Under the pieces are notes generated by a model that was given only the letters and a program-made list of their open reading frames with translations, made no database searches and had not been told where the DNA came from. 64,000 nt of DNA from Streptomyces qinzhouensis (lineage in GTDB: Bacteria; Actinomycetota; Actinomycetes; Streptomycetales; Streptomycetaceae): contig NZ_CP042266.1 of the NCBI RefSeq assembly GCF_007856155.1, positions 5,332,001-5,396,000 on the forward strand, given 5' to 3'. The stretch's first letter is position 1, and every line of letters begins with the position of its first letter. Shown one piece after another: positions 61,061 to 64,000 of the stretch. The position numbers and the translations under genes were made by a program.

Positions 61061-61251
61061 GATTCCCCCTGATGAGGAGCGATGCGGGCGGGCGAAAACA
61101 CCGGCCCGTGCGGGGGGACGCTCGTATGCGTGTTCACCCCCCGGTGTCGGAAGTATGCATGGGCGAATCCAGGCGCTCAACAGCGGGGCGGCGGTTGATG
61201 TGTGGGACGGATGAGGTGCCGGGCGGACCGGTTCGGAGCGACAGTACGGCG

Positions 61252-61286
61252 GTGACCCGCCGGAACGTCTCGTTCCGGCGGGTCAC
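61252..61286 (-). terminator. strong hairpin downstream of the second subtilase
   Basis: GTGACCCGCCGGAACG, a TCT loop, then CGTTCCGGCGGGTCAC: a perfect 16-bp stem, 50 bp past the stop. Between it and the stop, GTGATCACTTGCC occurs twice (about 61309 and 61332), a short tandem duplication. Confidence 0.8.
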
Positions 61287-61335
61287 CCGGGCTGGGCCCG
61301 TGGAGAGCGTGATCACTTGCCGGGGCGGCCCGTGA

Positions 61336-64000
61336 TCACTTGCCCAGATAGGCGTTGACGACCGTCACGGTCCCCTTGTTGCCCTGTCGGTCGACGACGG
61401 TGGCGCGGAAGGAGATCCCCTTTCCGGCGGCGGGGTTGGTGACGGTGACCCTCGGGATGGTGAAGGCGACCTTTCCGCCCTGGACGACCGGGGTCTGCTT
61501 GATGGCGAGCGCCTTCCAGGTGCGGCCCTCGTCGTAGGAGACCTCGGCGGTGAGGGACTTCAGGTTCTGCCCCTTCTTCCCGTGCTTCCCGGCCGCCGCG
61601 CCCTTGACGACGAGCGGGAAGGTCTGGCTCTCGCCCGCGGGCGCCGTGGAGTCGATCCCGGCCGAGGCCGCGAACGCGACCGTGGAGACGGGCAGTGCGG
61701 TGGCCGAGGCGGTGCGGTCGGAGCGGAAGGTCCACGAACCCGCGATCTTGGTGGACGCGGCGGCGACGGCGGCGGGCCGTTCGACCGTCGTGGCCAGGGT
61801 GTAGGAGGCCTCGCCGTCGGGGACGGTGAAACGCTCGCGGCCCGTCAGCGGGTCGCCGCTCCGGGCGACGAGTACACCGTCGCGGTGGAGTGTGGTCACG
61901 ATATTACCGGCCCAGGGGATGCCCGGGTTCCCGGCGCCGTCGGTCAGGAGCGGTACCCGGCCCCACAACTCGTTGCCGTCCCGGAAGACTCCGTCGCCGG
62001 CGCCCAGTGACGGGCCCTGGGCGCCCGCGTTGAAGGTCAGGAAGTGGGGCTTGCCGGGGGTGAAGCGCCGGAACTCGGCGAGCCTGTGCTCGGCCTCGTA
62101 ACTGAACTGCCCGGCGGGCGACTGGCGGTGGGAGAAGTCCCAGACCGCCCCGTTGTCGGTGGACACCCAGATCCGGTGTCCTGCCGAGGCGGGCCGTGAC
62201 GGGTTCGTCAGACTGCCGAATACCGGCAGGCCGGGCAGATATCCCCGGGCCTGGACCGCGCTGTGCTTTCCGGGCACGGAAACGCCCGAGCGGATGGTGA
62301 CGAGTGACAGGTTGTCCCGGGTGTACTTCTTGATGTAGCCGGTCGCCAGCCGGTCGACCGGTCCACCGTCGAGCACCTGGTACAGGTCGGCGCCGCTTCG
62401 CCAGGCGCCCGACCAGTACTGGCTCAACTGATGGTCGGACGCGCCGATCTGCAGGGTGCGGACACCGGTGAAGTTGCTGCGGAGGGAGGTCATGGAGAAC
62501 GGAACCGGCCCGGCCATGGCATGAGTCATGACCGCGTCCCTCGGAGTGGCAGCGGCGTCCGGCACGGTGAATTCGACCGGCTCGGTCTTCCGGGTGTCGA
62601 GCGTCAGGGTGAGGGGTTTGTCGACGATCACCTGCGGCTGCCAGATGAAGTCCTCTTCCTGGATGGATTCGCTGCCGCGGCCCGCCTCCATGAAGTACCG
62701 GCCCGCGGGTATCCGGAGCTTTCCGGTCCCGGTGGGCAGGAGGAGGCCCGTGCCCGTGCCCTTGCCGATTCCGTCGTATCCACGGAAGTTGGCGTAGGCG
62801 TTCGTGCCGGCGCTGCCGTCCCTGGCGATGGCGTTGATGGTGACGTCGTACGACTCGATTTCCCGCTCGACCGTCGCGGGGGTGCGGACGCTCTGCCCGC
62901 CGCCGGTCGCGGTGACCATGGCCGAGTACCGGCCGTCGCCGCCACCCTCCACCTTGGTGTCGGCCGTGAGGCCGACGGTGGCGGTGCCGCCCGCCGGGAC
63001 GGTGAGTTGCTGGGCGGCGAGGGCGAAGAACCCGGCCGGGGCCGGCTTGCCCGAGGGGTCCGTGCCGGTGACGGCCAGGTCCAGGGTCATGGCCGCCGTA
63101 CCGGCGTTCCGGTAGGTGATCTGCTTGGCGACCGGCGCGTTGTCGTGGTGCGGCCAGAGCTGGGTGCCGAAGCCGAGGGAGCCCGGTTCGGCGGTCAGGG
63201 TCTGATCGAGGGCCCGTTCGACGGCGATCCGCCCGGTGCCCTGCTCGTGTGGTGCGTACGGCCCGGCTTCGGCGGACGCCATCAGCACGGCCTTGATCCG
63301 GTCACCGGTCCACGAGGGGTTCTTCTGCTTGAGGATCGCCGCGGCGCCCGCCGCGTGCGGAGTCGCCATGGACGTGCCGTTGAGACTCATATAGCCGGGC
63401 GGGTTCTCGCCGTACCGCGTGGCCAGCCTGCTGCCGGGGGCGGCGGCCGCGGTGGTGGCGACGCCCGGCGCGGTGACATCCGGTTTGAGACCGCCGTCCG
63501 CCTCCGGACCCCGGCTGGAGAAGTCGGCGAGTTTGTCGTTGTCGTCGACCGCGCCGACGGTCAGGGCACCGGCCGCGGAGCCCGGAGAGCCGATCGTGCC
63601 CTGATCGGGGCCGCTGTTGGACGCCGCGACGGCGAAGAGTACGCCCTTCTCCGCCGTGTACCGGTTGACCAGCGCCTCCATCGGGTCGATGCCGGGGCTG
63701 TCGTACCCGCTGAGGCTCATATTGATGACATCGGCGCCTTGGGCGACGGCCCAGTCGATACCGGTCATGATCTCGGAGTTGAGGCCCGAGCCCCACTCGT
63801 CGAGGACCTTGCCGTTGAGCAGCTGTGCGCCGGGGGCGACGCCCTTATGGGTACCGCCCGACTTCGCTCCCGTACCGGCGGCGGTGGACGCCACATGGGT
63901 GCCGTGCCCGTTCCGGTCCCCGGCGTCGGCTTCAGGAGTGAAGTTCTGTTCGGCGACAACCTTGCCCACCAGATCCGGGTGGGTCTTGTCGATACCCGTG
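61336..64000 (-). CDS. second secreted subtilisin-like (S8) protease, N-terminus missing
   Basis: At least 888 residues, beginning outside the window: frame runs through the last base with the sequence GIDKTHPDLVGKVV just after the catalytic Asp. Visible are His in HGHGTHVAS, the Asn region AASNSGPDQG (Asn-Ser instead of Asn-Tyr), and Ser in GTSMATPHAAG. The downstream half is beta-rich and ends in YLGK like the first enzyme. The two share the order of domains and many identical blocks, so they arose by tandem duplication. Signal peptide and propeptide are beyond the window. Confidence 0.94.
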   Translation of the reverse strand, partial: TGIDKTHPDLVGKVVAEQNFTPEADAGDRNGHGTHVASTAAGTGAKSGGTHKGVAPGAQLLNGKVLDEWGSGLNSEIMTGIDWAVAQGADVINMSLSGYDSPGIDPMEALVNRYTAEKGVLFAVAASNSGPDQGTIGSPGSAAGALTVGAVDDNDKLADFSSRGPEADGGLKPDVTAPGVATTAAAAPGSRLATRYGENPPGYMSLNGTSMATPHAAGAAAILKQKNPSWTGDRIKAVLMASAEAGPYAPHEQGTGRIAVERALDQTLTAEPGSLGFGTQLWPHHDNAPVAKQITYRNAGTAAMTLDLAVTGTDPSGKPAPAGFFALAAQQLTVPAGGTATVGLTADTKVEGGGDGRYSAMVTATGGGQSVRTPATVEREIESYDVTINAIARDGSAGTNAYANFRGYDGIGKGTGTGLLLPTGTGKLRIPAGRYFMEAGRGSESIQEEDFIWQPQVIVDKPLTLTLDTRKTEPVEFTVPDAAATPRDAVMTHAMAGPVPFSMTSLRSNFTGVRTLQIGASDHQLSQYWSGAWRSGADLYQVLDGGPVDRLATGYIKKYTRDNLSLVTIRSGVSVPGKHSAVQARGYLPGLPVFGSLTNPSRPASAGHRIWVSTDNGAVWDFSHRQSPAGQFSYEAEHRLAEFRRFTPGKPHFLTFNAGAQGPSLGAGDGVFRDGNELWGRVPLLTDGAGNPGIPWAGNIVTTLHRDGVLVARSGDPLTGRERFTVPDGEASYTLATTVERPAAVAAASTKIAGSWTFRSDRTASATALPVSTVAFAASAGIDSTAPAGESQTFPLVVKGAAAGKHGKKGQNLKSLTAEVSYDEGRTWKALAIKQTPVVQGGKVAFTIPRVTVTNPAAGKGISFRATVVDRQGNKGTVTVVNAYLGK

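Noticed and set aside
57551..61072. 1,173-codon plus-strand frame opposite the first subtilase
   Set aside because: Antisense shadow; composition is Arg/Gly/Val with no domain, and the subtilase on the minus strand has a full catalytic triad.
1..64000. CRISPR array or complete IS element
   Set aside because: No short direct repeats with unique spacers, and no transposase or integrase was seen; only MITE-like and other repeats are present.

Overview
The window is a very GC-rich actinobacterial chromosome segment, almost certainly from a Streptomyces. The signs are strong third-position GC bias, frequent GTG/TTG starts, many ATGA/GTGA stop-start overlaps, a conservon (NIT-kinase / roadblock / DUF742 / GTPase), a fused 2-oxoglutarate decarboxylase-dehydrogenase with an Ala/Pro linker, a lon gene preceded by a HAIR-like site, and a split NHEJ cluster. 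No rRNA, tRNA, complete IS element or CRISPR array was seen. About 49 protein genes are supported; the first (malic enzyme) and last (subtilase) are cut by the window edges.

Layout. 1-5.9 kb: malic-enzyme tail, a MITE-like element, a quinone oxidoreductase-type dehydrogenase, a small HTH gene overlapping a Clp-N-domain gene behind a doubled palindromic operator, a PadR/DUF4097 operon with its own operator pair, and small hypotheticals. 6.0-13.85 kb: the most notable block, a four-gene cassette with a trypsin-co-occurring domain protein, a trypsin-like protease fused to a probable VMAP C-terminal region, a MoxR AAA+ ATPase, and a 1,233-residue vWA-like (SAV_2336-type) protein. It looks like a VMAP-type ternary NTP-dependent conflict system. 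13.85-14.6 kb: intergenic array of 128-bp repeats. 14.6-20.8 kb: kgd and an OmpR-type two-component system. 20.9-26.3 kb: a spermidine-synthase-like gene and a sigma factor / zinc-finger membrane protein / ABC ATPase / permease operon. 27-29.5 kb: lon. 29.5-30.25 kb: a second 128-bp repeat array.

30.25-33.65 kb: pentapeptide-repeat protein, secreted GH25 lysozyme, MarR regulator and a PP2C-like phosphatase. 34-40.3 kb: a complete conservon (cvnA-B-C-D-like) followed by a styrene-monooxygenase-like flavoprotein. 40.4-44.5 kb: secreted NlpC/P60 hydrolase, a second MITE-like element whose terminal repeat supplies the stop codon of its neighbour, a winged-helix regulator and a Uma2-family protein. 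45-48 kb: a PBP/SEDS cell-wall synthase pair. 48.3-50.5 kb: an orphan sensor kinase translationally coupled to a lipoprotein. 50.6-54.5 kb: zinc-ribbon, HEAT-repeat and NERD-like proteins. 54.5-57.4 kb: NHEJ genes (ATP-dependent ligase and LigD-type polymerase overlapping each other, with Ku divergent). 57.7-64 kb: two tandem paralogous secreted subtilases, each followed by a strong hairpin terminator.

Several groups look like functional units. The 6-13.8 kb cassette would couple an ATPase sensor or remodeller to a protease effector. The sigma / zinc-finger operon would control an ABC exporter. The conservon would relay a membrane signal through a GTPase, with a flavoprotein encoded alongside. 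PBP + SEDS would make peptidoglycan, with lysozyme, NlpC/P60 and subtilases acting outside the cell.
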